A DNA stretch of 64,000 nucleotides from an uncultured Flavobacteriaceae bacterium (GCA_947486785.1 CANKUU010000016.1:1-64000), one strand, 5' to 3'. Positions 31,880 through 41,568 are shown, counted from the stretch's first letter. Notes: a model not told the origin generated them from the letters alone. Translations and numbers: made by a program.

Positions 31880-32012
31880 GAGTAAAAAGCTCTTTTTTGT
31901 TCCTCTTAGCCGTACCACTAAAAAAACAAAGTATGAGATATTTTACAATACTAATTTTTCTTATCGTTCTAAATTTTCAGGGTAGTATTGAAAAGGATTT
32001 TACCAATACATA

Positions 32013-32049
32013 AAAAATGCCTCGAAAAAATAAATTTACAGGCATTTTT
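32013..32049. terminator. Intrinsic terminator, probably bidirectional
   Basis: Stem AAAAATGCC (32013-32021) / GGCATTTTT (32041-32049), 19-base loop, A-run on one side and T-run on the other. It can serve the minus-strand gene ending at 32116 and anything transcribed from the plus strand. Confidence 0.65.
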
Positions 32050-32115
32050 AATCAATCTTATTTCCAAAATTTGTGTTGCTCCAGTAAGTACTTAATTGAA
32101 ATAAATTTAGATAAA

Positions 32116-32616
32116 TTATTTTTTTTCAAAGAACTTTCCTAAACCAAAGCGGCTAAGCATTTTCTTTTCAAAAGCCCAAAAGAATTTAAATTGACCTAAA
32201 AGCCAACCGAATGTTACAAGTAGTATTTGATAGAAGATTAAACTTATGACTAAAAATAGTACCCAATAAATAAATATGTTAAGATTTTCACGAGTGATTC
32301 CAATAAATTTAATAAAAGGTCGCCCAATTAACAGACTAGAACTACCTGTTATGGCAAAAACAATAAAGATTCTTATCATTTCCCAACGATACTCAACGAT
32401 CCATTTTTTTTCTAACCTTTTAAATAAAAAAAGGCAAATTCGCCCAATTAAATAGCTTAGTCCAACGGTTACGCTAAGGGTTAAAAAAAAATTAAATTCA
32501 TTCGTAATTATTTTTGCCAACTTATAAGAAGAATAGATTAAACCTAAGACACCAACTAATGGATAAAGTAATTGCCAATTTTCTTGTATTTGCCAATCTT
32601 CTTTGAACTTCTTCAT
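32116..32616 (-). CDS. DUF6787-like membrane protein
   Basis: A 166-residue protein with a polar WQIQENWQLLYPLVG start and four hydrophobic segments, ending in a basic FKFFWAFEKKMLSRFGLGKF tail. The tail and layout resemble the flavobacterial DUF6787 family, usually near the DUF6146 gene as here. The family assignment is from memory and tentative. Function unknown. Confidence 0.65.
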   Translation of the reverse strand: MKKFKEDWQIQENWQLLYPLVGVLGLIYSSYKLAKIITNEFNFFLTLSVTVGLSYLIGRICLFLFKRLEKKWIVEYRWEMIRIFIVFAITGSSSLLIGRPFIKFIGITRENLNIFIYWVLFLVISLIFYQILLVTFGWLLGQFKFFWAFEKKMLSRFGLGKFFEKK

Positions 32617-32656
32617 AATAATCTCTTCTAATAGAATTGCAAATATACAGCTGATT

Positions 32657-33118
32657 TTAAATTCGAGGCATAAATGATCCTAATCGTTGACGGTATTTGC
32701 GTTGAAAATATATGAAATAATTGTAGAGTTTGTAATTTACTTCATAACCATAGTCTATATGGCTTTGGTAGTTAATTTGCATTTCGTACAAACTCGGATT
32801 AAATCGTTGCGGCTGCATTACTCTTTGATTATAGGCAGTAACCATTATTACATTTCTATTTTCTAAATAGGACTGTGAATAGTAGCCTATAGGTTTAGCT
32901 GTACTAGCAAGCCAAGAATTAAAACCGGGTTCCACAATTATTATTTCATAGTTAGCATTCTCATTTGCAATAATAATAGTATCCGCTTGTTTTTGAGCAA
33001 AGGATATTTTTTCTGTATCACTAATATCTTTAAAAGCCGAAGTATTTTTAGTACTACCACAACTCGATATAAATAAAATTATAAGGCTAATAAAAGCAAG
33101 CACTATGGTTTTCTTCAT
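32657..33118 (-). CDS. DUF6146-family lipoprotein
   Basis: From ATG 33118 it encodes a 153-residue lipoprotein (lipobox ISSC at about residues 17-20, then GSTKNTS). The body has the DUF6146 pattern: EIIIVEPGFNSWLASTAKPI, YSQSYLENRN and ends YNYFIYFQRKYRQRL. Starting at 33133 would add five residues before the signal peptide. Function unknown; probably facing the periplasm. Preceded (upstream on the minus strand) by the terminator of the DUF937 gene. Confidence 0.8.
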   Translation of the reverse strand: MKKTIVLAFISLIILFISSCGSTKNTSAFKDISDTEKISFAQKQADTIIIANENANYEIIIVEPGFNSWLASTAKPIGYYSQSYLENRNVIMVTAYNQRVMQPQRFNPSLYEMQINYQSHIDYGYEVNYKLYNYFIYFQRKYRQRLGSFMPRI

Positions 33119-33136
33119 ACTTGTAAAATACAAAAA

Positions 33137-33162
33137 AAACCGCCTATTTTAGTAGGCGGTTT
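33137..33162 (-). terminator. Intrinsic terminator after the DUF937 gene
   Basis: Perfect 10-bp stem AAACCGCCTA (33137-33146) / TAGGCGGTTT (33153-33162), 6-base loop. The A-run to its left becomes a U-run on the minus strand. It sits 21 bases past the DUF937 stop. Confidence 0.88.
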
Positions 33163-33182
33163 GTATTTAGTTTTCTAAGCTT

Positions 33183-33818
33183 TTATTTTCCAAAAAGACC
33201 ACCAAGTAGACCACCAAGACCTCCAGATTTTTTGTCTCCTCCCATAACCATTCCGGCTACATCGTCTAAAATACTTCCGTCTCCATCAGCATCTAATAGT
33301 GTGGTAATTAAGCTTTGGTTTTCTTTTGGCTGACCACCTAACATACCTCCAAGCATTGAGTTTAAACCATTGGCATCACTGACGTTGCTTTGTGCTTTTT
33401 GCTTTCCTAAAACTCCCATTACAATTGGTGCCGCTATTTTAAGAATGTTTGCAATAGAGCCAGTATCCATACCTGATTTTGCACTAAGGGTAGTTTCTAC
33501 TTGAGATTGCTTATCTCCAAAAACATGTCCTAATATTCCTGCACCATCATCCAATACAGATTGATCAACTCCACCGTTAAAGAGTCCTCCTAAATTATCT
33601 AAAATACTACCATCATGTTTTGATGATAAGGCACTCATGAGGCCTTCTGCGCCTTGAGGTGAGGAGGCTACGTTTTTTTTCATTGCGCCTAGAAGTAATG
33701 GCATTGCCATACTCAATACGCTACCAGCTTTGCTTTCCGATTGACCTGTTTGGTTTGCAACGGCTCCAATTAATTGTTTCCCCATTGGGCCATTTAATAA
33801 ATCTAATAATCCTGACAT
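33183..33818 (-). CDS. DUF937-family protein
   Basis: A 211-residue glycine-, serine- and methionine-rich protein with DUF937 repeats (GMPLLLGAMKKN-type segments and two aspartate-rich DGSILDDVAG / DGDGSILDD motifs). It ends in a glycine-rich KSGGLGGLLGGLFGK tail. No signal peptide. DUF937 proteins are distantly like YidB; their role is unclear. Separate transcription unit with a strong terminator. Confidence 0.85.
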   Translation of the reverse strand: MSGLLDLLNGPMGKQLIGAVANQTGQSESKAGSVLSMAMPLLLGAMKKNVASSPQGAEGLMSALSSKHDGSILDNLGGLFNGGVDQSVLDDGAGILGHVFGDKQSQVETTLSAKSGMDTGSIANILKIAAPIVMGVLGKQKAQSNVSDANGLNSMLGGMLGGQPKENQSLITTLLDADGDGSILDDVAGMVMGGDKKSGGLGGLLGGLFGK

Positions 33819-33889
33819 TTAGTTCGTGTTTAAAATGTTAATAGCTCAAAGTACAAAAAAGAGATTACTCTCTAAAAAGTAACACTAAA

Positions 33890-34840
33890 TTATTTTAGTA
33901 AAGCTATTATTTGTCTTGCAAGTTCTATGCCAATTCTGTCTTGCGCTTCGTCGGTAGCAGCACCAATATGGGGTGATAGCGATATGTTAGGGTGCATTAA
34001 AATTCTTATTTCCGGCGAAGGTTCAGATTCAAAAACATCTAGTCCTGCAAAAGACAATTTTTTACGTTCAAGTGCATCTATCAAGGCAACTTCATCAATT
34101 ACACCTCCTCGAGCAGCATTTACAATGGCCGCCCCATCCTTCATTAAGGCAAATTCTTCTTTAGCAATTACATATTTTTGTTGAGCAGGAACATGAAGCG
34201 TTACAAAATCTGATTCTTTTAATAACTGTTCTTTTGAAATATGCTCTAGTTTAAAGGAAACCGATTGTTGGTCAAAGAAAGAAATTTCTAATGAAGTAGC
34301 GGCTACCGAAGGATCGCAATAAATTACCTTCATGCCAATACCTAGAGCAATTTTTGCTGTTTCTTGCCCTATTTTACCAAAACCTATTATTCCAAGGGTT
34401 TTTCCTCGTAATTCTATACCCTTCGCATAGGCTTTTTTTAACTGCTTAAAATTACTATCACCTTCTAAAGGCATATTTCGATTAGAATCATATAAAAACC
34501 GAACCCCTCCATAAAGATGTGCAAAAACCAGCTCGGCAACCGATTTAGAAGACGCATCAGGAGCATTAATAACTATCAAACCTTTGTCGCGAGCATGTGC
34601 TACGTCAATATTATCCATACCTACGCCACCGCGCCCAATTAACTTAAGGTTTGTACAAGCATCTATAAGCTCTGCTCTTACTTTTGTGGCACTACGAACT
34701 AAAAGTCCTGTGATCTTATTTTGGTTGATGAAATTAATTAATTGATCTTGTGCAACAGTGGTTGTTAAAACCTCAAAACCTGCTTCTTTTAAGGCAGCAA
34801 TACCTGGTTTTGATAAGCCATCATTTGCTAATATTTTCAT
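33890..34840 (-). CDS. serA: D-2-hydroxyacid dehydrogenase, probably 3-phosphoglycerate dehydrogenase
   Basis: A 316-residue NAD-dependent dehydrogenase. NAD-binding GxGxxG is in LGIIGFGKIGQETAKIAL (about 149-166). Catalytic R is in VNAARGGVIDE (about 235-245), followed by E in FESEPSP and H in LSPHIGAAT. It is the short form without the C-terminal ACT regulatory domain. Position 3 bases after serC strongly suggests phosphoglycerate dehydrogenase in serine synthesis. Confidence 0.88.
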   Translation of the reverse strand: MKILANDGLSKPGIAALKEAGFEVLTTTVAQDQLINFINQNKITGLLVRSATKVRAELIDACTNLKLIGRGGVGMDNIDVAHARDKGLIVINAPDASSKSVAELVFAHLYGGVRFLYDSNRNMPLEGDSNFKQLKKAYAKGIELRGKTLGIIGFGKIGQETAKIALGIGMKVIYCDPSVAATSLEISFFDQQSVSFKLEHISKEQLLKESDFVTLHVPAQQKYVIAKEEFALMKDGAAIVNAARGGVIDEVALIDALERKKLSFAGLDVFESEPSPEIRILMHPNISLSPHIGAATDEAQDRIGIELARQIIALLK

Positions 34841-34843
34841 TTA

Positions 34844-35908
34844 TTATCCTTTTCGTTCCATTTCACTCATGATATCTACTAAAACACCTACACTATCTAA
34901 AGAAAGAGCGTTGTACATGGATGCTCTATAGCCACCAACAGACCGGTGACCATTAAGTCCATTAATTCCTCCTTCTTTTAGCATTTTTTCAAATGTATCT
35001 TTTAGTTTTTCATCAGTAATATTAAAAGTGGCATTCATAATAGATCGATCTTCTTTATTGGCAAAACCTTCAAAAACAGGGCTTAGGTCAATTTCAGAAT
35101 ACAATAATCTAGCCTTTTTATTATTAATTTCCTCAATAGCAGCGATACCGCCCATGTCTTTCAGCCACTGTAAGGTTAGCATGGACACATATACTGGAAA
35201 TACAGCAGGCGTATTAAACATGCTATTTTTTTCAATGTGAACCTTGTAATCTAACATAGATGGAATTTGACGTGAAACCTTTCCTAAAATATCTTCTTTT
35301 ACAATTACTAGGGTAGTACCAGCCGGCCCCATATTTTTCTGGGCACCAGCATATATTAAATCAAATTGAGAAAAATCGATCACCCTTGAGAAAATATCAG
35401 AGCTCATGTCGCATATAAGCGGAGCGTTTACACTTGGAAATTTGTTAATTTGTGTTCCAAAAATGGTGTTGTTTGAGGTGAGATGTAAATAATCTAAGTC
35501 CGTCGGAATGGTATATCCTTTAGGTATATACTTAAAGTTTTCGTCTTTTGAAGATCCCACTTCAACCACTTCACCAAAATTCTTTGCTTCTTTGATTGCC
35601 TTATCACTCCAAGTTCCTGTGTTTAAATAACCTGCTTTGTTTTCTAAAAGATTGTAGGCAACCATTAAAAACTCCATAGAGGCACCCCCTTGTAAAAATA
35701 AGGCTTGATATCCTTTATCTTGCAGATCTAAAAGCTCCAATGCTAAGGAGCGTGCGGTTTCCATTACCTCAACAAACTCTTTGCTACGATGCGAAATTTC
35801 GAGAAGTGATAAACCCAAACCATTGAAATCCATAACTGATTCAGATGCCTTTAGTAAAACTTCTTGCGGTAATATACAGGGCCCTGCACTAAAATTGTGT
35901 TTTTTCAT
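34844..35908 (-). CDS. serC: Phosphoserine aminotransferase
   Basis: A 354-residue PLP enzyme converting 3-phosphohydroxypyruvate to phosphoserine. The start KKHNFSAGPCILPQEVLLKA is canonical. LFLQGGASMEFLMVAYNLL binds phosphate (about 70-88), and the PLP lysine is in YAGAQKNMGPAG (about 190-201). The C-terminus GHRSVGGYRASMYNAL is typical. It forms a two-gene serine unit with the dehydrogenase (3-base gap). Confidence 0.96.
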   Translation of the reverse strand: MKKHNFSAGPCILPQEVLLKASESVMDFNGLGLSLLEISHRSKEFVEVMETARSLALELLDLQDKGYQALFLQGGASMEFLMVAYNLLENKAGYLNTGTWSDKAIKEAKNFGEVVEVGSSKDENFKYIPKGYTIPTDLDYLHLTSNNTIFGTQINKFPSVNAPLICDMSSDIFSRVIDFSQFDLIYAGAQKNMGPAGTTLVIVKEDILGKVSRQIPSMLDYKVHIEKNSMFNTPAVFPVYVSMLTLQWLKDMGGIAAIEEINNKKARLLYSEIDLSPVFEGFANKEDRSIMNATFNITDEKLKDTFEKMLKEGGINGLNGHRSVGGYRASMYNALSLDSVGVLVDIMSEMERKG

Positions 35909-35999
35909 TACATGTTAAAATTTAGGTTTGGTATTCTTTGAAATATATTTGAATGTTAAAGGTCTTAATTTTATAGAGAACCATCCTCATAAAATTACA

Positions 36000-37049
36000 C
36001 TAATTCAAGGATGTTTTTAACAAGAATTCAACAGTATCAATGTTATCAGCATATTGGTTTAAAGCTGGGCATTGCGTCTGTCCAAATGAAATTTCATTTT
36101 CAATTGAAGCATTTGATACGACACATTGAATTTTATCTTTGTCTTCTTCCAAAAGGGCCTTTAAAGTATCTAATGATGAATAATGTTCATAAAACAAGGA
36201 GGCTATAGGAGAAGAGTAACTCGTATCTTCTTTTAGAATTAAAAAACCATTTTCAAGTAGTTTAAATTCACTCATTAAGTAAACGGCCTTATTGTAATCA
36301 TAATTATTGGCGTATTTTACACTATCTATAATGGTGTTATAATCATAAATAGCCTTAAAGAACAACTCGAAGTTGTAATCTTTGGGAACAAATATTTTAG
36401 ATACACTACGACAGCCAAGTCCGTAATAACGAAATATGTCTTCCCCCAACGCACGTAATTCTTCGGTAGTCTCATTTTCAGTTAATATGGCTACTGAATT
36501 TCTGTTTTTTCGTATTAAATGCGGGTATTTACCAAAGTAATGTTCAAAATACCGTGCGCTATTATTGCTGCCAGTAGCAATAACACTATTAAAATTTTCG
36601 AGTTTTTTATCGGTAAAAGTAATACGATTTTTAAGCGAGGGTTCTACTTCAATAAGATATTTTGAAAGTAATGGAAGTAAAACCTTGTCATTACTAGAAA
36701 GTTTGGCTAAAACTGAATTGCCTGTAATTAATACAGACAAAAAATCATGAAAGCCCACTAGTGGTATGTTGCCAGCCATAATTATGGCAACTGTTTTTGT
36801 TTCATTTTCCTCTAAATTGTATGGAGATAGCCAATTTTCGAGCTTTTCTTCGGTTAAAAGAGTAGCCCATCCATTTAGCGCATAGAGAATGTTCTCTTTG
36901 GTAAACCATCCGTTATGATGCTTTGCTAAGTTGATGGTTTCATGAAATAAAATATGCCATTTACTTTCTTGATCTTTAGTTGCACAAAATTCTCGTAAAA
37001 AAGCACCAAGTTTAACGAAAGCAGAAGTAGTTTTGCGATGGTCATTCAT
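36000..37049 (-). CDS. Acyl-CoA reductase, LuxC family
   Basis: About 349 residues from ATG 37049. LuxC-type acyl-CoA reductases produce fatty aldehydes from acyl-CoA or acyl enzymes with NADPH. Landmarks are IIMAGNIPLVGFHDFLSVLI (about 86-105), ATGSNNSARYFEHYFGKYPH (about 158-177), and the catalytic cysteine in GLGCRSVSKIFVP (about 210). An in-frame start at 37118 would overlap the divergent ferredoxin's leader and lacks family support. It is upstream of serC on the same strand and divergent from the ferredoxin gene. Its role in Flavobacteria is not established. Confidence 0.85.
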   Translation of the reverse strand: MNDHRKTTSAFVKLGAFLREFCATKDQESKWHILFHETINLAKHHNGWFTKENILYALNGWATLLTEEKLENWLSPYNLEENETKTVAIIMAGNIPLVGFHDFLSVLITGNSVLAKLSSNDKVLLPLLSKYLIEVEPSLKNRITFTDKKLENFNSVIATGSNNSARYFEHYFGKYPHLIRKNRNSVAILTENETTEELRALGEDIFRYYGLGCRSVSKIFVPKDYNFELFFKAIYDYNTIIDSVKYANNYDYNKAVYLMSEFKLLENGFLILKEDTSYSSPIASLFYEHYSSLDTLKALLEEDKDKIQCVVSNASIENEISFGQTQCPALNQYADNIDTVEFLLKTSLN

Positions 37050-37133
37050 ATATTTGTGAATAAATATTTTTGCGTTTACATTTGTACAAAAATAAGGATG
37101 CAGTAAGATATATTGCATAAAAGAAAAAGAAAT

Positions 37134-37487
37134 ATGGCAATTATAATAACCGATGAATGTATCAACTGCGGCGCCTGTGAACCAGAATGCCCAAATACTG
37201 CAATATATGAAGGTGCGGATGAGTGGCGCTATAGTGATGGAACGTCTTTAAAAGGGGATGTTATTTTGCCAGACGGCAAGGCTATCAATGCAGACGAGGT
37301 TCAAGAACCTATTAATGACGAAATTTATTACATTTCTCCCGATAAGTGCACCGAATGTATGGGCTTTCACGAGGAGCCACAATGTGCTGCTGTATGTCCT
37401 GTAGATTGTTGTGTACCTGATGAGGATCGGGTAGAGTCGGAGGATACACTACTTGCTAAACAGGCTTTTATGCATCCAGAAGAATAA
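37134..37487 (+). CDS. 4Fe-4S dicluster ferredoxin
   Basis: About 117 residues from ATG 37134. The first cluster is [12 protein letters not shown], the second [18 protein letters not shown] with an extended spacing between second and third cysteines, plus two further cysteines (DCCVPD). This is the Allochromatium-type 2[4Fe-4S] ferredoxin with an insertion between clusters. A TTG at 37113 in frame is unlikely. It shares a short 84-base promoter region with the divergent acyl-CoA reductase gene, which suggests shared control and possibly electron donation. Confidence 0.92.
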   Translation: MAIIITDECINCGACEPECPNTAIYEGADEWRYSDGTSLKGDVILPDGKAINADEVQEPINDEIYYISPDKCTECMGFHEEPQCAAVCPVDCCVPDEDRVESEDTLLAKQAFMHPEE

Positions 37488-37520
37488 ATAAACAGAAGAG
37501 AATGTTAATTAAATAAAAAA

Positions 37521-37549
37521 CCTTAACTCTTGCAGTTAAGGATTTTTTT
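37521..37549. terminator. Bidirectional terminator between ferredoxin and arginase-family genes
   Basis: Perfect 8-bp stem CCTTAACT (37521-37528) / AGTTAAGG (37534-37541), 5-base loop, a T-run after it and an A-run before. It can stop transcription of both convergent genes. Confidence 0.85.
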
Positions 37550-37583
37550 TTGATTTATTTTTTTGAGAGTACTTACTTTAATC

Positions 37584-38369
37584 TCATATTTTTGATAGCA
37601 TTTTTGCTGCAATTTCTTTTAATAATTTAGCGCAAACCATCGCAGTCATATCATCACGATCTCTTGTAGGATTATATTCAACAATATCTGCTCCAATAAT
37701 CGAAGTATTTATATTTTGTATAATATGTAAAACATCACGAGTACTAAGCCCACCGGGCTCGTGATGTGAAACTCCAGGAGCAAAAGCAGGATCTAAGCCG
37801 TCAATATCTAAAGATAAATAAATGGGGTTTTTAAAAACAGGGAGTGTGTTTTTATCAAAATCTTTCATTTGAATAATTTCTACTCCAAATTTATCTGCTT
37901 GATCTTGTTGGTGCTTAGATAGTGTTCTTATTCCAATTTGCACTAAACGGTTTGTAAGCTGATCTTCCATAATTCTTGCAAATGGGCAAGCATGAGAATA
38001 CCGATCTCCTTCAAAGTTATCATATAAATCTGAATGTGCATCTATATGAAGAATGTCAATAGGACCATATTTTTTACGATGTGCTTTTAGTAGGGGATAG
38101 GTGATAGAATGATCGCCACCTAAGGTGATTAAAGGTGTTTTGTCACTAATATTCTTAGTAGTAATATGTTCAATTTGAAAGTAATCGTCAATATTAAAAT
38201 CACCTTTATCATTCCATATTGTTGGTAGAATTTCATGCCCGTTTTCTGCAAAATAGTTAGCAGAAGTGCTGTGATATGCCTTTCGTATTAGAGGTGGGGC
38301 AAGCCGTGGTCCTCTCAAAAAAGAAGATTTTTTATCAAAAATAATACCTTGTAAACTAATTTTATTCAT
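37584..38369 (-). CDS. speB: Agmatinase / arginase-family ureohydrolase
   Basis: A 261-residue binuclear manganese hydrolase. Metal-binding motifs are GGDHSITYP (about 83-91), DILHIDAHSDLYD (about 106-118) and SLDIDGLDP (about 186-194). The short length fits agmatinase-like enzymes (agmatine to putrescine and urea) rather than biosynthetic arginase. Formimidoylglutamase cannot be excluded from sequence alone. It lies downstream of the TonB receptor gene but is separated by a terminator. Confidence 0.82.
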   Translation of the reverse strand: MNKISLQGIIFDKKSSFLRGPRLAPPLIRKAYHSTSANYFAENGHEILPTIWNDKGDFNIDDYFQIEHITTKNISDKTPLITLGGDHSITYPLLKAHRKKYGPIDILHIDAHSDLYDNFEGDRYSHACPFARIMEDQLTNRLVQIGIRTLSKHQQDQADKFGVEIIQMKDFDKNTLPVFKNPIYLSLDIDGLDPAFAPGVSHHEPGGLSTRDVLHIIQNINTSIIGADIVEYNPTRDRDDMTAMVCAKLLKEIAAKMLSKI

Positions 38370-38383
38370 GTTATAAAAATAAA

Positions 38384-38413
38384 AAAAAGCTATCCGATAA
38401 TGGATAGCTTTTT
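38384..38413 (-). terminator. Intrinsic terminator after the TonB receptor gene
   Basis: Perfect 12-bp stem AAAAAGCTATCC (38384-38395) / GGATAGCTTTTT (38402-38413) with 6-base loop. Transcription on the minus strand gives a trailing U-run. Confidence 0.88.
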
Positions 38414-38438
38414 CATGAAAAACAATTAAACTAAATTC

Positions 38439-41400
38439 TTAAAACTTGTAGTTTAAAGATAAATTAAACATCGTTCCTAATTGGCTAAAGTGGTAGCCAT
38501 CATAAGTCATCTGAGAATATCTTTGGTTAAACGTGATTAAGTTAGACTGATTTTTGATGAAAGCGGCATCATTAAGTAAGCCTGCATCTGCCTCGTTCTT
38601 AACTTGAAAACTCCACTCTGGTAAAATGTTTAGTAAGTTATTAATGTTTAAAGCGATAGTGAATTTTTCTGAAGCATTAAAATTAATACCTAAATCAGTA
38701 ACAACCTTAGGCGTAAACTCAGTAAACAATCTATTATCTAAACCTTGTTGTTGAAATTTAGTTTTACCAAATAAGGTGTTGTTTAAAGAGAAACCAAATT
38801 TATTGATATCGTAGTTAGCACCTAAAATCCACTTCGTTCTTGGTCTAGAAGTAAACAGTAAAGCAGCTTGTGTATCATTGAATACAGATTGCCCAGCATT
38901 TGCAACAATATCAATATTCTTAACATCACCAATAAGTCCATTTTCGAGTGTATAGTTTCCTGATAAATTTAAATCTAATTTACCTTCACCTAAACCAATA
39001 CCTTTATAGCCTAAAACTACATCAATACCAGATGTTTTGGTGTCGATAGCATTAGAAAAGAAACTTACATCACTTAAATTATTGTCAGCTAAGATGATAT
39101 CTAAAGGGTTTGCAGGATTACCACTTGGGCCTATTTCTGTTCCTAAAATAATTCTATCATCTACTTCAATATTATAGTAATCTAATGTATAAGAGAACTT
39201 GTTAATTTTACCTCCAAAGCCAATGGTATAGTTTTTAGATGTTTCAGCATCAAGTTGCTCAACATTTAGTAATGATCTTGCTTGTGTAGAAACATTATTT
39301 ATTAAACCACCAACCTGAATACCTTGCCCAGGTACAAAGCTATATTGTGCTTTTTGAGTGTAAATTTGGTGTAAAGTTGGAGCTCTAAATCCAGTTGAAA
39401 GAGAACCTCTTAACGTAAATGCATCACTAAACTTGTAACGAGTACTAAGTTTGTATACGAAGGCATTTCCAAAGTCAGAATAGTTTTCAGTTCTTATGGT
39501 ACCACTTAATAAAAAGGCATCAGATACATCATAATCTAAACTTAAATATCCACCAACATTGTAACGGTTAAAGCTACCAGCATTTTGTGGAGACGCACCT
39601 GCAAATGAATCTGCACCACCTCCGTCATAAGAGGCTAATTCACCTTCAATAACTTCAAAAGTTTCAGTTCTAAATTCTGCACCAACACCAATACTAACTT
39701 TGTCTGATAACAATCTAGAGAGATCAATGTTTCCTACATTATGCGAAAATCTTGTTCCTCCAGGGTTGAAAGATTGCTGACTATTTTCTCGGTAAAGTTG
39801 AGAACCTTCTGTTATTTCTCCATCGTCAACACTACCATTTCCATTGGTGTCTACCCAAGTAGAAGGTGAAAATACAACATTTCTGTTATGTGTATTGTTC
39901 ACTTTATAAGTTTGTGTATTTCCACCTGTTGTGAAACTAGCATCAATATTCCAATCATCAATTTTAGATTTGAAACCAATAGTAGCGTTATAATCGCTTA
40001 ATAAACCTTCGAAAGTAGGTACATAACCATCATAACCACCAGCAGTATTTGGATTGTTGCCAGGGAAGAAATCAGCTAAATATGGAAAATCTTCTACCGT
40101 TCTCCAGTAAGGAGTTCTGTAGTTTGCAAAACTATTTACAGCCTTATAAACGTATGCAGCGTTTGCGTAAAAAGATGTTTTATCACTAATATCATAACCC
40201 ATATTTATGGAGAACTTCGCAGCTGCAGTTTCTGGAGAACCATTTATGTTTCCAGCATCAGGTCTTCTACTTAAAAATTCTTGAACATCAGCGATATCAG
40301 CTCCGAAATCAGCAGCTTCACCTGCGGCATCAACAGTACCTGGACGATTAGATAAATTTACCTTAGATAAATCTACCGTGTAGTTTACAAAACCTTTATC
40401 TTCTCCAATAGAACTACCATTATTTAAAGCTACACCAAACATTTCGCCATCACCTTCAGATGTGATACCAGATCTTAAAGTTACGGAACCTTCGGTAGGA
40501 CTATTTTTTAATATGATGTTCATTACACCTGCAATAGCATCTGAACCGTATTGAGCAGAAGCACCATCTCTAAGAATTTCAACTTTCTTAATTGCATCGG
40601 TTGGTATTGCAGAAATATCTGCACCTGTTTCACCACGACCTGGAGAGGTTTGTGTATAAAGAAGGGCACTTAAATTTTTTCTTTTACCATTAATTAAGAT
40701 TAAAGTTCTACTTGGTCCCATATTTCGAATTTCATACGGGTCTAATAAAGAAGTTGCATCATTTACAGGAGTTTGCACCGTGTTAAAGGATGGAATTCTA
40801 TATTGTAGGGCTTTATCAAAAGTAGCTTGACCTGTTGATGTTAATTCTTTTACACCAACTACATCTACTGGTAGGGGAGTGTCAGTGTTGCTACGTGGTG
40901 CAGTTCTAGAGCCCACAACAATCATCTCATCTAACTGCATACCTTCAGAAAGTGTAACATTGATAGAAGATCTACCGCCAACTTTTTCCTCTACTGAAGA
41001 AAAACCAATATAGCTAAAAACTATCGTAGCATTTTCACCAACGGTAATTTCATAATTACCATCAAAATCAGTAGTTGTTCCGTTAGAGGTCCCTTTTTCA
41101 ACAATATTTACCCCTGCTAGAGGTACACCATCTTGATCAAGAACTTTACCTGAAACATTACTTTGAAGAGCAGATATGTCTGTTATGCTAGCAAAACCTA
41201 AACCTTTTGCAGCTTTTGCTTTTTCTACCGCTACCCGTTTCACTTTTTTAGGGTGTACAACGTAATATTTGTTACCTAAATAGTCAAAATCAAAATTTGT
41301 TTTGTTTTCTAGTTTTGATATGATTTTTCCTAATTTGTTGAATCTATATTCTTCTGGATTAAGATTCGAGCCAGAAATAGCATCTGGGTTGTAGGTAAAA

Positions 41401-41552
41401 AACACTTCATGTGTTTCACTAACCTTGTTAAGAAAATCAGCTAAGGCAACTGTTTTTTCTGAATTACTAATTTTTAGTTCTGCCGCCCAGCTGGTAACTC
41501 CTAAAAATAGGAGTACTAGAAACAGCAAATGTGTACTTTTTTTTCTGTTCAT
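38439..41552 (-). CDS. TonB-dependent outer-membrane receptor with STN signalling domain
   Basis: A 1037-residue receptor from ATG 41552 (a GTG at 41561 is less likely). Order: signal peptide (to about 24), STN/secretin domain (about 25-100, interacts with FecR), carboxypeptidase-D-like regulatory domain (VSGKVLDQDGVPLAGVNIVE, about 130-210), plug (about 220-345), and a 22-strand beta barrel ending in an aromatic SLNYKF. It imports a substrate using TonB energy and signals through FecR. No SusD lipoprotein gene is adjacent, so a siderophore, vitamin or small metabolite is more likely than a glycan. Confidence 0.93.
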   Translation of the reverse strand: MNRKKSTHLLFLVLLFLGVTSWAAELKISNSEKTVALADFLNKVSETHEVFFTYNPDAISGSNLNPEEYRFNKLGKIISKLENKTNFDFDYLGNKYYVVHPKKVKRVAVEKAKAAKGLGFASITDISALQSNVSGKVLDQDGVPLAGVNIVEKGTSNGTTTDFDGNYEITVGENATIVFSYIGFSSVEEKVGGRSSINVTLSEGMQLDEMIVVGSRTAPRSNTDTPLPVDVVGVKELTSTGQATFDKALQYRIPSFNTVQTPVNDATSLLDPYEIRNMGPSRTLILINGKRKNLSALLYTQTSPGRGETGADISAIPTDAIKKVEILRDGASAQYGSDAIAGVMNIILKNSPTEGSVTLRSGITSEGDGEMFGVALNNGSSIGEDKGFVNYTVDLSKVNLSNRPGTVDAAGEAADFGADIADVQEFLSRRPDAGNINGSPETAAAKFSINMGYDISDKTSFYANAAYVYKAVNSFANYRTPYWRTVEDFPYLADFFPGNNPNTAGGYDGYVPTFEGLLSDYNATIGFKSKIDDWNIDASFTTGGNTQTYKVNNTHNRNVVFSPSTWVDTNGNGSVDDGEITEGSQLYRENSQQSFNPGGTRFSHNVGNIDLSRLLSDKVSIGVGAEFRTETFEVIEGELASYDGGGADSFAGASPQNAGSFNRYNVGGYLSLDYDVSDAFLLSGTIRTENYSDFGNAFVYKLSTRYKFSDAFTLRGSLSTGFRAPTLHQIYTQKAQYSFVPGQGIQVGGLINNVSTQARSLLNVEQLDAETSKNYTIGFGGKINKFSYTLDYYNIEVDDRIILGTEIGPSGNPANPLDIILADNNLSDVSFFSNAIDTKTSGIDVVLGYKGIGLGEGKLDLNLSGNYTLENGLIGDVKNIDIVANAGQSVFNDTQAALLFTSRPRTKWILGANYDINKFGFSLNNTLFGKTKFQQQGLDNRLFTEFTPKVVTDLGINFNASEKFTIALNINNLLNILPEWSFQVKNEADAGLLNDAAFIKNQSNLITFNQRYSQMTYDGYHFSQLGTMFNLSLNYKF

Positions 41553-41568
41553 AATGTTCACTTTTAGT

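Larger units (their letters stand above)
31791..32115. other. Intergenic stretch with two terminators and a doubtful small ORF
   Basis: 325 bases between convergent genes. A terminator for the upstream plus-strand gene is at 31859-31879 and a second hairpin at 32013-32049. Between them 31933-32013 could encode a 26-residue signal-like peptide (MRYFTILIFLIVLNFQG...). I do not trust it as a gene without conservation data. Confidence 0.45.

Noticed and set aside
31933-32013. 26-residue signal-like peptide between two terminators
   Set aside because: It has no mature domain, no neighbour support and lies between terminator hairpins. Kept only as a note in the intergenic entry.
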